A DNA stretch of 51,803 nt. It comes from Humitalea rosea (GTDB lineage: Bacteria; Pseudomonadota; Alphaproteobacteria; Acetobacterales; Acetobacteraceae). Each line of letters begins with the position of its first letter. Position 1 is the stretch's first letter. The translations under genes and the position numbers were made by a program. Location: the NCBI RefSeq assembly GCF_003253705.1, contig NZ_QKYU01000031.1:1-51803 (forward strand), read 5' to 3'. Shown in pieces: positions 1 through 8,986 of the stretch. Under the pieces are notes generated by a model. It did not search any database. It was not told the origin of the DNA and saw nothing but the letters and a program-made list of their open reading frames with translations.

Positions 1-109
1 GGGAATAGGGTGCTCCCATCGACGCTGGCCTCCTACCCAGCCAGAACCTTGAATCAGATCACCCTCCGCGTCGGGAAGAAAATTCGATTCAGCCCCAACG
101 CATCCCGCT

Positions 110-1027
110 CTAGACAAGCAACGCCCGCACCGCGGCCTCCCGCGGGATCGGGGCGACGGCGCCATAGCCTGTGGTCGCCAACGCCGCCGCCGCATTGGCG
201 TAGCGGGCGGCGAGGAAGGGATCGTCCCCCGCCAGGGTCCGGGCCAGGAAGGCGCCGGCAAAGGTGTCCCCGGCGCCGGTCGCGTCCACCGCATCCACGC
301 TATGGCCGGGGATCGTCTCGCGCCGGCCGGGGGTGGCGACCAGCACCCCCTCCCGCCCGCATTTCACCAGCACCAGCGGGCAGAGCCGCAGATAGAAATC
401 CGCCACCGCATCGGGCCTGGCGAGGCCCGTCAGCGCGGTCGCATCCTCCAGCGAGGGCAGCGCGATATCGGCCTGGGCGATGGCGGCATGGATCACCGCG
501 GCGGCGCGGGCGGCGGGCCAGAGGCGCTGGCGCAAATTGGTGTCGTAGGACACCCGCACCCCCGCCGCGCGCGCCACCGCGATGGCGCGGAAGCCCGCAT
601 CGCAGGCCGCCGTCGAGATCGCCTGGCTGATCCCCGACAGATGCAGGATGCGGGCGGCGGCGATCGCGGCCTCGGGCAGGCGGTCGGGGCCGAGCAGGCT
701 CGCGGCGCTGCCGCTGCGGAAGAAGGCGAAGTGGTGCCCCGCCTCATCATGCGTGACGAGGTAGAGGCCGGTCGGCGCGGCGGGATCGGCGAGGACGGTG
801 GCGTGGTCCACGCCCTCGGCGGTCCAGAGCGCGCGCAAAGCGCGGCCGGCGGCATCCTCGCCGACGGCGGAGATGTAGCCGGCGCTGGCCCCCTGCCGGG
901 CGGCGGCGATGGCGGCGTTGGAGGTGTCGCCGCCAAAGCCTTCCAGATACAGCGCGCGGCCCGCGGCATCCGGGGGCTGGCGATTCAGCTCCAGCATCGG
1001 CTCGCCGAGGCAGAGAAGCTGCGGCAT
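110..1027 (-). CDS. kdgK: 2-dehydro-3-deoxygluconokinase (PfkB-family sugar kinase)
   Basis: This 305-residue PfkB-family kinase is predicted to phosphorylate 2-keto-3-deoxygluconate to KDPG in the cytosol. The N-terminal glycine-rich PfkB signature (GGDTSNAAIAAARQG) is near residues 32-46. The C-terminal ATP/anion-hole motif DATGAGDTFAGAF carries the catalytic Asp near residue 250. The length is normal for KdgK. The ATG start shares one base with the stop of the upstream aldolase gene (TGATG), so the two are translationally coupled. The pairing with KDPG aldolase is the main reason for choosing KdgK over ribokinase or fructokinase. The 109 bases downstream of its TAG stop, up to the window edge, show no gene. 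Confidence 0.85.
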   Translation of the reverse strand: MPQLLCLGEPMLELNRQPPDAAGRALYLEGFGGDTSNAAIAAARQGASAGYISAVGEDAAGRALRALWTAEGVDHATVLADPAAPTGLYLVTHDEAGHHFAFFRSGSAASLLGPDRLPEAAIAAARILHLSGISQAISTAACDAGFRAIAVARAAGVRVSYDTNLRQRLWPAARAAAVIHAAIAQADIALPSLEDATALTGLARPDAVADFYLRLCPLVLVKCGREGVLVATPGRRETIPGHSVDAVDATGAGDTFAGAFLARTLAGDDPFLAARYANAAAALATTGYGAVAPIPREAAVRALLV

Positions 1028-1650
1028 CAGGCGCGCTCGATCCCGAGGGCGGCCCAGGCGGCGGCCTGGACCGAGGCCTTGTCACCACGGGCGATCGCCG
1101 TCTCATCCACCAGCCTGCCGCCCATGCCGACGAAGGCGGCGCCGGCGGCGATCCAGTCGGGGATGTTGCGGGCATCCACGCCCCCGGTCGGGCAGAATTT
1201 CACGCCGGGAAAGACCGAGACCAGGGCCTTGAGATGGCCGGTGCCGCCGGTGGAGGCGGGGAAGATCTTCACCGCATCGGCACCGGCGGCGAGGGCGGCG
1301 CGGATTTCGGTGGGGGTGAAGGCGCCGGCGAGCATGGCGACCTTGTGCTCGCGCGCGATGGCGCAGACCGCGGGGTCCACCCAGGGGGTGACCAGGAATT
1401 TCGCGCCGGCGGCGATGCAGGCGCGGGCGGCCTCGGCATCGGGGACGGTGCCGGCGCCGACCAGAAGCTCCGGGTCCCGCGCCAGATCGGCGATCAGCGC
1501 GGTCGCGCCGGGGGTGGTCAAGGTGATTTCGGCGATCCGCATCCCGGCCTCCTTCAGCCAGGCGACGGCGGTTGCGGCGTGCGCGCGGGTGCTGGTCCGG
1601 ATGACGGGGACGACACGGGCGGCGATGAGGGCATCGAGGATCGGGTGCAT
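1027..1650 (-). CDS. eda: KDPG/KHG aldolase
   Basis: This 207-residue class I aldolase cleaves 2-keto-3-deoxy-6-phosphogluconate to pyruvate and glyceraldehyde-3-phosphate, the last step of the Entner-Doudoroff route. Family marks are the EITLTTPGA segment holding the catalytic Glu, VGAGTV, the Schiff-base Lys in DAVKIFPAS, and the phosphate-binding CPTGGVDARN. The open frame extends further upstream, but the ATG at 1650 gives the family's usual N-terminus (MHPILDALIAARVVPVIR) and length. It lies 34 bp downstream of a small coiled-coil gene and overlaps kdgK by one base. With kdgK it would channel KDG through KDPG to pyruvate. Confidence 0.9.
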   Translation of the reverse strand: MHPILDALIAARVVPVIRTSTRAHAATAVAWLKEAGMRIAEITLTTPGATALIADLARDPELLVGAGTVPDAEAARACIAAGAKFLVTPWVDPAVCAIAREHKVAMLAGAFTPTEIRAALAAGADAVKIFPASTGGTGHLKALVSVFPGVKFCPTGGVDARNIPDWIAAGAAFVGMGGRLVDETAIARGDKASVQAAAWAALGIERA

Positions 1651-1684
1651 GGTGGCCAAGTCTTTGGCCGGAAGGCACACGGGG

Positions 1685-1942
1685 TCAAATGCGCTCGGCC
1701 GTCCGCTCCAGCCGCAGCGCCGCCGCCCGCGCCCCCGCCGCCGCCCCGGCGCAGGCGGCCAGTTCCTCGCGGAACCCGCCGAGGCTGCCCTCCAGGCCTT
1801 CCGCCGCCGCGCGCAGCCCGGCCAGTTCGGCGCGGAAGGCGGCGACCGCCGCCGCCTGTTCCGCCAGCGCCGCATCCAGCCGGCGCAGGGAGGCGCGGAG
1901 CCGGTCCTGCGGGGAGAGGGGGAGGGCGATGATCTGGGCCAT
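1685..1942 (-). CDS. Small Ala/Leu-rich coiled-coil protein, function unknown
   Basis: I do not recognise this 85-residue protein. It starts MAQIIALPLSPQDRLRASL and then consists almost entirely of heptad-like Ala/Leu/Glu/Arg sequence (LRRLDAALAEQAAAVAAF and similar), so a helical hairpin or coiled coil is likely. No signal peptide or membrane segment is visible. The ATG at 1942 was chosen because upstream in-frame sequence has a poor coding appearance. It lies 34 bp upstream of eda on the same strand and may be co-transcribed with it; a link to sugar-acid catabolism is only positional. Confidence 0.6.
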   Translation of the reverse strand: MAQIIALPLSPQDRLRASLRRLDAALAEQAAAVAAFRAELAGLRAAAEGLEGSLGGFREELAACAGAAAGARAAALRLERTAERI

Positions 1943-2084
1943 GCTGTTCACTCCGGTGGCATGTGTTGACCGGACGCTAACGCGGCTTTGAGGCATGCGT
2001 ATCGAAATGGTTAACGGCGATGGCGGCATGCTTCGCCATGGTCATCCAAGGCCGCGCACGCCATGTATGCCGCCTCGATGAACC

Positions 2085-3407
2085 TTGGGGGGCCTGTTCG
2101 TGGGTGTGCTGCTTGAAATCGCCTTGATCCTGGTGCTGGTGCTGGTGAACGGCGTTTTCGCGATGAGCGAGCTGGCCGTCGTCTCCGCCCGGCGCGGGCG
2201 GCTACAGGCGATGGCGCGCAAGGGCAGCCTCGGCGCCGCCGCCGCCATCCGCCTGTCGGAGGACCCGCAGCGCTTCCTGCCGACGGTGCAGGTCGGCATC
2301 ACCCTGGTCGGCGTGCTGGCCGGGGTGTTCGGCGGCGCGCGGGTGGCGGGGTCGCTGGCCCCGGTGCTGGAGCCGATCCTCGGCGACTATGCGCCCGAGG
2401 TCGCGCTGGGGCTCGTGGTGCTGCTGATCACCTTCGCCTCGCTGATCCTGGGCGAGTTGGTGCCGAAGCAATTCGCGCTGCGCGCGCCGGAGGAGATCGC
2501 CTCGCTCGTCGCCCGGCCGATGTCGGCGCTCTCGCGCGGGGCGGCGCCGGTGGTGTGGCTGCTGTCGCGCTCCTCCTCGCTGGTGATGCGGATGCTCGGC
2601 GAACACGCCCCGCGCGACCAGCAGGTGACGGAGGAGGAGGTCCGCGCCGTGCTGGCCGAGGGCGCCGAACACGGCGCGCTGGACGAGAGCGAGCGCCACA
2701 TGATCGAGCGGCTGCTGCGCCTCGCGGACAAGCCGGTGCGGGCGCTGATGACGCCGCGCACGGATGTCGCCTGGATCGACCGCACCGATCCGCCCGAGGA
2801 TATCGCGGCCGTGCTGCGCCAGGCGGAGGTGACGCGTTTTGTCGTGGCCGATGGCCGGATCGACAATGTCGTGGGCGTGGTCGCGGCCAAGGATCTGCTG
2901 GACCAGATGCTGGAGGGCGCGCCGCTGTCGCTCGGCCGCGCGCTGCGCCAGCCGATCATCCTGCCCGACACGCTCTCGGCGCTGGCGGCACTGGAGCGGC
3001 TGCGCGAGGACCAGTTCGGCCTGGCCCTGGTGATGGATGAATACGGGTCTTTCGAGGGCGTGGTCACCGCCTCCGACCTGCTGGAGGCGATCGTGGGCGA
3101 ATTGGGCGAGACGGCGGCGGCGGCCCAGGGGGTCGCGGTGAAGCGCCATGACGGCAGCCTGCTGCTGGACGGGATGATGCCGTCCGACGAGCTGAAGGCG
3201 CGGCTGGACCTGCCCGACCTGCCCGGCGAGGGCACCTATCACACCGTCGCCGGGCTGATGCTGGCGCTGCTGCGCCGCGTGCCGAAGGAGGGCGACCGCA
3301 TCGCCTGGGCCGGCTGGCGGTTCGAGATCGTGGATATGGACGGCCGCCGCGTGGACAAGATTTTGGCGAGCCGGGACGAGCTGGTGGTCCCGCCCAAGGA
3401 GGGGTGA
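2085..3407 (+). CDS. CNNM/CorC-type membrane protein with DUF21, CBS pair and CorC_HlyC domain
   Basis: This 440-residue protein belongs to the hemolysin-like/CNNM family of membrane proteins linked to Mg2+ or Co2+ efflux. The N-terminal DUF21 region (about residues 1-180) has three to four hydrophobic segments and the family's NGVFAMSELAVVSARR motif. Two CBS repeats follow (about 205-330, beginning at VRALMTPRTDVAWID), then the C-terminal CorC_HlyC domain (about 345-430). There is no ATG in frame at the front: the TTG at 2085 is the first start, with GTG codons at 2100 and 2106 as alternatives. It is transcribed divergently from the eda cluster. The transported ion cannot be read from the sequence. 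Confidence 0.85.
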   Translation: MGGLFVGVLLEIALILVLVLVNGVFAMSELAVVSARRGRLQAMARKGSLGAAAAIRLSEDPQRFLPTVQVGITLVGVLAGVFGGARVAGSLAPVLEPILGDYAPEVALGLVVLLITFASLILGELVPKQFALRAPEEIASLVARPMSALSRGAAPVVWLLSRSSSLVMRMLGEHAPRDQQVTEEEVRAVLAEGAEHGALDESERHMIERLLRLADKPVRALMTPRTDVAWIDRTDPPEDIAAVLRQAEVTRFVVADGRIDNVVGVVAAKDLLDQMLEGAPLSLGRALRQPIILPDTLSALAALERLREDQFGLALVMDEYGSFEGVVTASDLLEAIVGELGETAAAAQGVAVKRHDGSLLLDGMMPSDELKARLDLPDLPGEGTYHTVAGLMLALLRRVPKEGDRIAWAGWRFEIVDMDGRRVDKILASRDELVVPPKEG

Positions 3408-3417
3408 TCCGCGCGTT

Positions 3418-3437
3418 CCTCGGCCCTCGCGCCGAGG
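3418..3437. terminator. Weak hairpin downstream of the CNNM-type gene
   Basis: A 6-bp inverted repeat, CCTCGG and CCGAGG, with an 8-nt loop lies 10 bases after the stop codon of the preceding gene. No T-tract follows, so intrinsic termination is uncertain. Confidence 0.25.
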
Positions 3438-3548
3438 CCGGCCGCCGCGCCCTACCGCGTCCTTCCATCCCCGGAAAATTACGGCACCATCGAAACCAGG
3501 AACCGGACATCTGGCTTCGGCCAAACCTGAACGACGAGGGGCAGGGGA

Positions 3549-4808
3549 ATGGCGGGGCGCGGCAACAAGATAGACGAGCCGGAAGCAGTACAGGGCCGGC
3601 TGCGCGATCTGCCGCGAGGGATATGGGCGCTCGGCCTCGTCTCGATGCTGATGGATATCTCCTCGGAGATGATCCATGCCCTGCTGCCGATCTACTTCGT
3701 CACGGTGCTCGGCACCTCGATGGTGACGGTCGGCGCGATCGAAGGCATCGCCGAGGCAACCGCCTCGATCGTCAAGATCTTCTCCGGCGCGCTCTCCGAC
3801 TGGCTGGGGCGGCGCAAGCTGCTCGCCGCCATCGGCTATGGTCTGGCCGCCTTCACCAAGCCGGTGTTTCCGCTGGCGAGTTCCGTCGGCTGGCTTGTCG
3901 GCGCGCGCTTCGTCGACCGGATCGGCAAGGGTATCCGCGGGGCTCCGCGCGATGCGCTGGTCGCCGACCTCGCCCCTGCCCAGATGCGCGGGGCGAGCTT
4001 CGGTCTGCGCCAGTCGCTCGACACGGTCGGGGCCTTCCTCGGCCCGCTGTTCGCCATCGGCCTGATGTGGGCCACGGCCAACGACATCAAGGCCGTTTTC
4101 TGGTGGGCGGTGCCGCCGGCGTTCCTGTCGCTGGCGCTGATCATCTTCGCCGTGCCGGAACCCGCGCGCCCGACCAGGCCACGCAAGACCGAAAACCCGA
4201 TGAGCCTCGGCGGGTTGAAGGCACTCGGGGCGACCTTCTGGTGGGTCGTCGCGGTGTCGGGCCTGTTCACGCTGGCGCGCTTCAGCGATGCCTTCCTGGT
4301 GCTGCGCGCCCAGAATGTCGGTGTGCCGATCGCATTGGTGCCGGCCGTCATGGTGCTGATGAACATCGTCTATGCCGGCATCGCGACACCCGCCGGGTTC
4401 CTGTCGGACCGGCTAGGCCGCCAGGGCATTCTGCTCATCGGCTTCGCCTGGCTGATTGTGGCCGATCTGCTGCTGGCGCTGGTGCCCAGCTTCGCCGGCC
4501 TCGCCCTCGGCGTCGTGGCCTGGGGGATTCATATGGGTCTGACTGCCGGCATCCTCACCACCCTGGTCGCGGATACCGTGCCGAAGGAACTGCGCGGCAC
4601 CGCTTTCGGCGCGTTCCACTTCGTCAGCGGCATCGCCATGCTTGCCGCCAGCCTCATCGCGGGGCTCCTGTGGGATGGTATCGGCCCGGCCGGGACCTTT
4701 CTCTCTGGCGCCGGATTTACGGCGCTTGCGCTGGTGGGGTTTCTTTTGCTGCGCGAACGGCTGAATCCGTCGAAGACGCTGGATGGCGAGGGTGAAGCGT
4801 CCCTGTAA
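3549..4808 (+). CDS. MFS transporter
   Basis: This 419-residue inner-membrane carrier has about twelve hydrophobic segments. The cytoplasmic loop between helices 2 and 3 carries the major facilitator pattern (GALSDWLGRRKLL), and a related DRLGRQ occurs in the second half (LSDRLGRQG). The GIRGAPRDALVADL segment after helix 4 is typical of a DHA-like MFS subgroup often annotated simply as MFS transporter. The ATG at 3549 is preceded by a purine-rich GAGGGGCAGGGG ribosome-binding region. It stands alone, about 140 bp after the CNNM gene, and converges on the phosphatase operon. The substrate is unknown. Confidence 0.85.
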   Translation: MAGRGNKIDEPEAVQGRLRDLPRGIWALGLVSMLMDISSEMIHALLPIYFVTVLGTSMVTVGAIEGIAEATASIVKIFSGALSDWLGRRKLLAAIGYGLAAFTKPVFPLASSVGWLVGARFVDRIGKGIRGAPRDALVADLAPAQMRGASFGLRQSLDTVGAFLGPLFAIGLMWATANDIKAVFWWAVPPAFLSLALIIFAVPEPARPTRPRKTENPMSLGGLKALGATFWWVVAVSGLFTLARFSDAFLVLRAQNVGVPIALVPAVMVLMNIVYAGIATPAGFLSDRLGRQGILLIGFAWLIVADLLLALVPSFAGLALGVVAWGIHMGLTAGILTTLVADTVPKELRGTAFGAFHFVSGIAMLAASLIAGLLWDGIGPAGTFLSGAGFTALALVGFLLLRERLNPSKTLDGEGEASL

Positions 4809-4938
4809 TCTGGGGGTGGTCGAGAGCGCCGCAGTCAAGGTGAGCGTCTCGGGAGATTGAGCGTGACCGGCTGGCACATCGCGGCCGAAGGCCAGCTTGC
4901 CGCCGCGCAGCCCGACTGCCCATCCGCGCAGCCGCCCG

Positions 4939-5646
4939 CTACCCCTCCAGCAACCCCAACACTTCCCCCTCCAGCACCGCGCAGCTCAACGGTCCGCCCG
5001 ACCAGGCCGCCGTATCCAGCCCGATCCGGTTCGCCCGCACCGTCACGCTCAGCGCCGCGGTGTGCCCATGCACCACCACCACGCCATGGTCGGCCTCGCT
5101 GGCGAGAAAACTCTGGCGGATGCCGGTCAGGTCGCGCGCATCCTGCCGGTCGAGCGGCACCCCGGGCCGGATGCCGGCATGGGTGAAGAAATACCCGCCC
5201 AGCCGATAGGTCATCGGCCGCTGCTCCAGCCATCTGCGATGCGCGTCGGGGAAGGCCGCATCCCAGGCGGCGGGCCCGGCCTCGGGGTCGAAGCCGTAGG
5301 AGGCCAGCGTCTCCCGCCCGCCCCAGGCCAGGAAATCGGCCAGCGCCAGCGGCTCGCCCACCAGCGCGCCGAGCAGCAGCGCCTCATGATTGCCGGCCAG
5401 CGACACCGTCAGGCAGCCCGGCACCGGATCGCCCGCGACCAGATGGGCCAGGACGCCCGCCGGGTCCGGCCCCTTGTCCACGTAATCGCCGAGATGGATC
5501 AGCGTCGCCTTCGCCGGCCGCGCCGCGAGGTCGGCCGCGATCAGCCCATGCAGCGTCCGCAGCCGCTCGGCGCAACCATGGATGTCGCCGATGGCATAGA
5601 CGCGCTCGCCGGCCGGAACCCAGCCCGGCGCCGGCTGCAGCTTCAC
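4939..5646 (-). CDS. PPP-family metallophosphoesterase (serine/threonine phosphatase-like)
   Basis: This 235-residue cytosolic enzyme has the complete metal-binding signature of the calcineurin-like PPP family: GDIHG (20-24), GDYVDKG (53-59), GNHE (85-88), then HAGIRPG and a late HGHT motif. Bacterial members act on phosphoproteins or on small molecules such as diadenosine tetraphosphate; the substrate cannot be decided here. The start is GTG at 5646, which overlaps the TGA of the upstream gpt gene (GTGA), so it is the third gene of a coupled csaA-like/gpt/phosphatase operon. Confidence 0.85.
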   Translation of the reverse strand: MKLQPAPGWVPAGERVYAIGDIHGCAERLRTLHGLIAADLAARPAKATLIHLGDYVDKGPDPAGVLAHLVAGDPVPGCLTVSLAGNHEALLLGALVGEPLALADFLAWGGRETLASYGFDPEAGPAAWDAAFPDAHRRWLEQRPMTYRLGGYFFTHAGIRPGVPLDRQDARDLTGIRQSFLASEADHGVVVVHGHTAALSVTVRANRIGLDTAAWSGGPLSCAVLEGEVLGLLEG

Positions 5647-6131
5647 TTAACGGGGGCGCTGCGGGCGATGGGGGCGATGAATTGCGGCTCGGTGTCCCAG
5701 GGGAACAGGATCCAGGTGTCCTGGCTGACCTCGGTCACGAATTCATCCACCACCGGCCGCCCGGCGGGCTTGGCGTAGATGGTCGCGAAATGGGCATGGG
5801 GCAGCAGCCCGCGCACCAGCCGCGCGGTGGTGCCGGTGTCCACCAGATCATCCAGCAGCAGCCAGCCGGCGCCATCCCCCGCCGCCACCGGGGATTTGGC
5901 GATGCGTGGCTCACCGCGCTTCTCCTCGTCATAGGTGATGACCGAGACGGTTTCGACCACGCGGCAATCCAACTCGCGCGCGATGATGCCCGCCGGGATC
6001 AGCCCGCCGCGGGTGATCGCGACGATGCCGAGCCAGCCGCCCGCCGGGGCGGTTTCCGACAGCCGCCAGGCCAGCGCCTTGGAATCCCGGTGCAGTTGGT
6101 CCCAGGTCACGGTGTAGTAGCGCGGCGGCAT
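5643..6131 (-). CDS. gpt: Xanthine-guanine phosphoribosyltransferase
   Basis: This 162-residue purine salvage enzyme transfers phosphoribose from PRPP to xanthine or guanine. Visible are the family N-terminus (YYTVTWDQLHRDSKALA), the ITRGGLIPAG loop, the PRPP-binding LLLDDLVDTGTTA and the C-terminal WILFPWD base-binding region, all typical of bacterial Gpt (about 150-165 aa). The ATG at 6131 shares one base with the stop of the upstream CsaA-like gene (TGATG), and its own TGA overlaps the phosphatase start. A much longer in-frame extension exists upstream but runs through unrelated coding sequence, so it is rejected. Confidence 0.92.
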   Translation of the reverse strand: MPPRYYTVTWDQLHRDSKALAWRLSETAPAGGWLGIVAITRGGLIPAGIIARELDCRVVETVSVITYDEEKRGEPRIAKSPVAAGDGAGWLLLDDLVDTGTTARLVRGLLPHAHFATIYAKPAGRPVVDEFVTEVSQDTWILFPWDTEPQFIAPIARSAPVK

Positions 6132-6484
6132 CAGAACATCCTCCCGCCATTCGGCACGGCGAAATCCGGGCGCAGCAGCACCACGGCGCCATCCGGGTCG
6201 GGCATGCCGAGCACCAGAACCTCGCTGGTGAAGCCGGCGATCTTGCGTGGCGGGAAGTTCACCACCGCGATCACCTGCCGCCCGATCAGCCGGTCCGGCG
6301 TGTAATGCACCGTCAACTGGGCCGAGGATTGCTTGGTCCCGATCGTCGGGCCGAAGTCGATCCAGAGCTTGATCGCCGGCTTGCGCGCTTCGGGGAAGGG
6401 TTGGGCATCGATGATCGTACCGGCGCGGATGGCGACGCGGTCGAAGTCCTCGATGGTGCAGTCGGGGTCGGGGATCGTCTCCAT
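6131..6484 (-). CDS. csaA: CsaA-like tRNA-binding domain protein
   Basis: This 117-residue protein is a stand-alone OB-fold tRNA-binding domain. It has the family sequence [20 protein letters not shown], then LWIDFGP, the [20 protein letters not shown] core, and a C-terminal [10 protein letters not shown]. Homologues (CsaA, YgjH) bind tRNA and in Bacillus have been called a secretion chaperone; the cellular role remains unclear. It is first in a three-gene coupled operon with gpt and a phosphatase. Its ATG at 6484 is separated by 113 bp from the divergent SDR gene, which leaves room for both promoters. Confidence 0.85.
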   Translation of the reverse strand: METIPDPDCTIEDFDRVAIRAGTIIDAQPFPEARKPAIKLWIDFGPTIGTKQSSAQLTVHYTPDRLIGRQVIAVVNFPPRKIAGFTSEVLVLGMPDPDGAVVLLRPDFAVPNGGRMF

Positions 6485-6597
6485 CGCAACGGTATGGACC
6501 GGGCGCGCGGCGCGGAAAAGGGGCTTGGCAGGGCATGGACGCGCCCAGGCCTCTGTGCGATCCGGTGTGAAAGCCTGAAACTGACGGAGACCGCCGC

Positions 6598-7365
6598 ATG
6601 TCCGACCTGCCGATCGCCCCCGGCTTCCGGCTCGATGGGCTACGGGCCCTGGTCACCGGCGCCAGCCGCGGCATCGGCCGCGCCGCCGCCGTCGCCCTGG
6701 CGGCCGCGGGGGCCGAGGTCGTCCTCGCCGCGCGGGCACTGGATGAATCCGAGGCGACCGCCGCCGCCCTGCGCGCCGAGGGACACGCGGCCACCGCCAT
6801 CGCGCTGGATGTCACCGACCGCGCCGCCGTGCGCGCGGCCGTCGCGGCCCAAAAGCCCTTCGACATCCTGGTCAACAACGCCGGGACCAATATCCGCGAA
6901 CCCTTCCTGGAGGTCCGCGACCACTCCTTCGATGCGCTGATCGATCTGAACCTGCGCGCGGCCTTCACGGTCGCCCAGGCGGTGGCCCAGGGCATGGCCG
7001 CGGCCGGGCGTGGCGGTGCGATCATCAACATGTCCTCGGTGAACGGCCATGTCGCAGGCATCAACCGCAGCGTCTACACCGCGACCAAGCATGCGCTGGA
7101 GGGGCTGACCAAGGGCATGGTCGCCGAGCTCGGGCCCCATGGCATCCGGGTGAACACGATCTGCCCCGGCTTCGTCGAGACGCCGCTGACCAAGGGCCTG
7201 CTGGCGGATGAGACATTCCGCATCAGCCAGTCGCGGCGCATGCCCATGGGCCGCATCCTGACGGTCGAGGATTTGATGGGGGCGGTCGTCTTCCTGGCCA
7301 GCCCCGCGAGTGCGATGGTTTCGGGCTGCTCTTTGGTGATCGACGGCGGCTTTCTGGTGCAATGA
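6598..7365 (+). CDS. SDR-family oxidoreductase, gluconate 5-dehydrogenase-like
   Basis: This 255-residue classical short-chain dehydrogenase has the NAD(P)-binding TGASRGIG (20-27), NNAG (93-96), and a catalytic Ser147, Tyr160 and Lys164 (YTATK). The C-terminus VIDGGFLVQ is typical of the FabG/gluconate 5-dehydrogenase group. The substrate is likely a polyol, sugar acid or hydroxy acid, but is not determined. An ATG is well placed and only 12 bp separate its stop from the gamma-glutamyltransferase-like gene, so it heads a three-gene operon whose other members handle amide or gamma-glutamyl bonds. Confidence 0.8.
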   Translation: MSDLPIAPGFRLDGLRALVTGASRGIGRAAAVALAAAGAEVVLAARALDESEATAAALRAEGHAATAIALDVTDRAAVRAAVAAQKPFDILVNNAGTNIREPFLEVRDHSFDALIDLNLRAAFTVAQAVAQGMAAAGRGGAIINMSSVNGHVAGINRSVYTATKHALEGLTKGMVAELGPHGIRVNTICPGFVETPLTKGLLADETFRISQSRRMPMGRILTVEDLMGAVVFLASPASAMVSGCSLVIDGGFLVQ

Positions 7366-7377
7366 GGATTTTTCTCC

Positions 7378-8982
7378 ATGCGTGACTTCCATTTGGCCGG
7401 CCGCAGCCCGGTCTATGCCTCCAACGGCATGGCCGCGACCTCGATGCCCGCCGCGACCCTGACCGCGATCGACGTGCTGCGCGCCGGCGGCAATGCGATG
7501 GATGCGGCCATCGCCGCCGCCGCCGTGCTGGCGGTGATCGAGCCGCAGAGCACCGGCATCGGCGGCGACAACTTCTGCCTCTATGCGCCGGCCGGCACCG
7601 GCCAGGTGATCGCGATCAACGGCTCCGGCCGCGCCCCGCGCGCCGCGACGCCGGAGGCGCTGCGCGCGCTCCAGGTCAACAAGCTGGAGCCGACCTCCGC
7701 CCATTCGGTGACGGTGCCGGGCGCGATCTCGGCCTGGGACCTGCTGTCCCGCACCTATGGCCGCAAGGGGCTGGACGAGCTGTTGCAGCCCGCCATCCGC
7801 TTCGCCGAGGAAGGCCATCCGGTCGGCTCCAAGGTGTCCTACGACTGGAACAATTCGGTCGCCAAGCTGTCGAAGCATGCGCAGACGGCGCGGCACTTCC
7901 TGTTCGACGGCAAGGCGCCCAAGGCCGGCGATCTGTTCAGGCAGCCGGCGCTGGGCAAGACCTTGCGCGCCATCGCCAAATCCGGCCCCTCGGCGTTCTA
8001 CGAGGGCGAGGTCGCGGCCGACATGGTCAAGACGCTGAACGCCGCCGGCGGGCTGCACACCCTGGAGGATTTCGCCCGCGGCATGACCGTGGCGGAATTC
8101 GTCACGCCGATCTCGATCCCCTGGCGCGGGATGGAGGTGTTCCAATGCCCGCCGAATGGCTCGGGCATGATCGTGCTGATGCTGCTCGGCATGATGGAGG
8201 GTTTTTCCACGCCCGCCGAAGGCGCGTTTTCGCCGGAACGTTTCCATCGCCATATCGAGGCCGCGCGCCTCGCCTATCGCGACCGCGACGCCTTCCTGGC
8301 CGACCCTTCGCAGGTCGATGTGCCAGTGGAAAAACTGATCTCGCGCCCGTATCTGGACGCGCTGCGCGGGCTGATCCGCGACGATGCGGCGATGAAGGAA
8401 CTGCCGCTGGCCGGCGAGTCCGACTTGAAGAAGCACAAGGACACCGTCTACCTCTGCGTCGTGGACAAGGACGGCAATGCCTGTTCCTTCATCAATTCGC
8501 TGTTCGAGGGCTTCGGTTCCGGCATCCTGGCCGAGGACAGCGGCGTGATGCTGCAGAACCGCGGCTATGGCTTCCGCATCGAGGAAGGCCATCCGAACTG
8601 CATCGCGCCGGACAAGCGCCCGATGCACACTATCATCCCCGGCATGGTGATGAAGAACGGCCGCGCCATCATGCCCTATGGCGTCATGGGCGGGCATTTC
8701 CAGCCGATGGGCCAGACGCTGTTCCTGACCAACCACTTCGAGTTCGGGCTGGACATCCAGCAGGCGATCGACCTGCCGCGGCTGTTCCCGCAGGCTGGCC
8801 GCGTGCAGATCGAGCATGGCATCCCGCAGGCCATGGCGGACCGGCTCAACCGCCTCGGCCATGTCTGCGAGGTGGTGGAAAAACCGCATGGCGGTGGCCA
8901 GGCGATCTTCATCGATTACGACCGCGGCTGCCTGATCGGCGGCAGCGAGCCGCGCAAAGACGGCCTGGCCCTGGGGTATTGA
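7378..8982 (+). CDS. Gamma-glutamyltransferase-family Ntn hydrolase (cytosolic, YwrD-like)
   Basis: This 534-residue member of the GGT family hydrolyses or transfers gamma-glutamyl or related amide groups. It begins with the family ASNGMAATSMPAAT region and has AGGNAMDAAIA. The expected autocatalytic cleavage site is the Thr of HKDTVYL (Thr356), followed by the substrate-binding NSLFEGFGSG. No signal peptide is visible, unlike periplasmic GGT, which suggests a cytosolic YwrD-type enzyme. It sits between an SDR gene (12 bp upstream) and an amidase (4 bp downstream). Members of this subgroup may act on non-glutathione gamma-glutamyl compounds, so I leave the symbol blank. Confidence 0.85.
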   Translation: MRDFHLAGRSPVYASNGMAATSMPAATLTAIDVLRAGGNAMDAAIAAAAVLAVIEPQSTGIGGDNFCLYAPAGTGQVIAINGSGRAPRAATPEALRALQVNKLEPTSAHSVTVPGAISAWDLLSRTYGRKGLDELLQPAIRFAEEGHPVGSKVSYDWNNSVAKLSKHAQTARHFLFDGKAPKAGDLFRQPALGKTLRAIAKSGPSAFYEGEVAADMVKTLNAAGGLHTLEDFARGMTVAEFVTPISIPWRGMEVFQCPPNGSGMIVLMLLGMMEGFSTPAEGAFSPERFHRHIEAARLAYRDRDAFLADPSQVDVPVEKLISRPYLDALRGLIRDDAAMKELPLAGESDLKKHKDTVYLCVVDKDGNACSFINSLFEGFGSGILAEDSGVMLQNRGYGFRIEEGHPNCIAPDKRPMHTIIPGMVMKNGRAIMPYGVMGGHFQPMGQTLFLTNHFEFGLDIQQAIDLPRLFPQAGRVQIEHGIPQAMADRLNRLGHVCEVVEKPHGGGQAIFIDYDRGCLIGGSEPRKDGLALGY

Positions 8983-8986
8983 GACG

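Noticed and set aside
1994-2081. A 28-codon ATG frame in the gap before the CNNM-type gene
   Set aside because: There is no ribosome-binding site, mixed third-position composition and no recognisable product.
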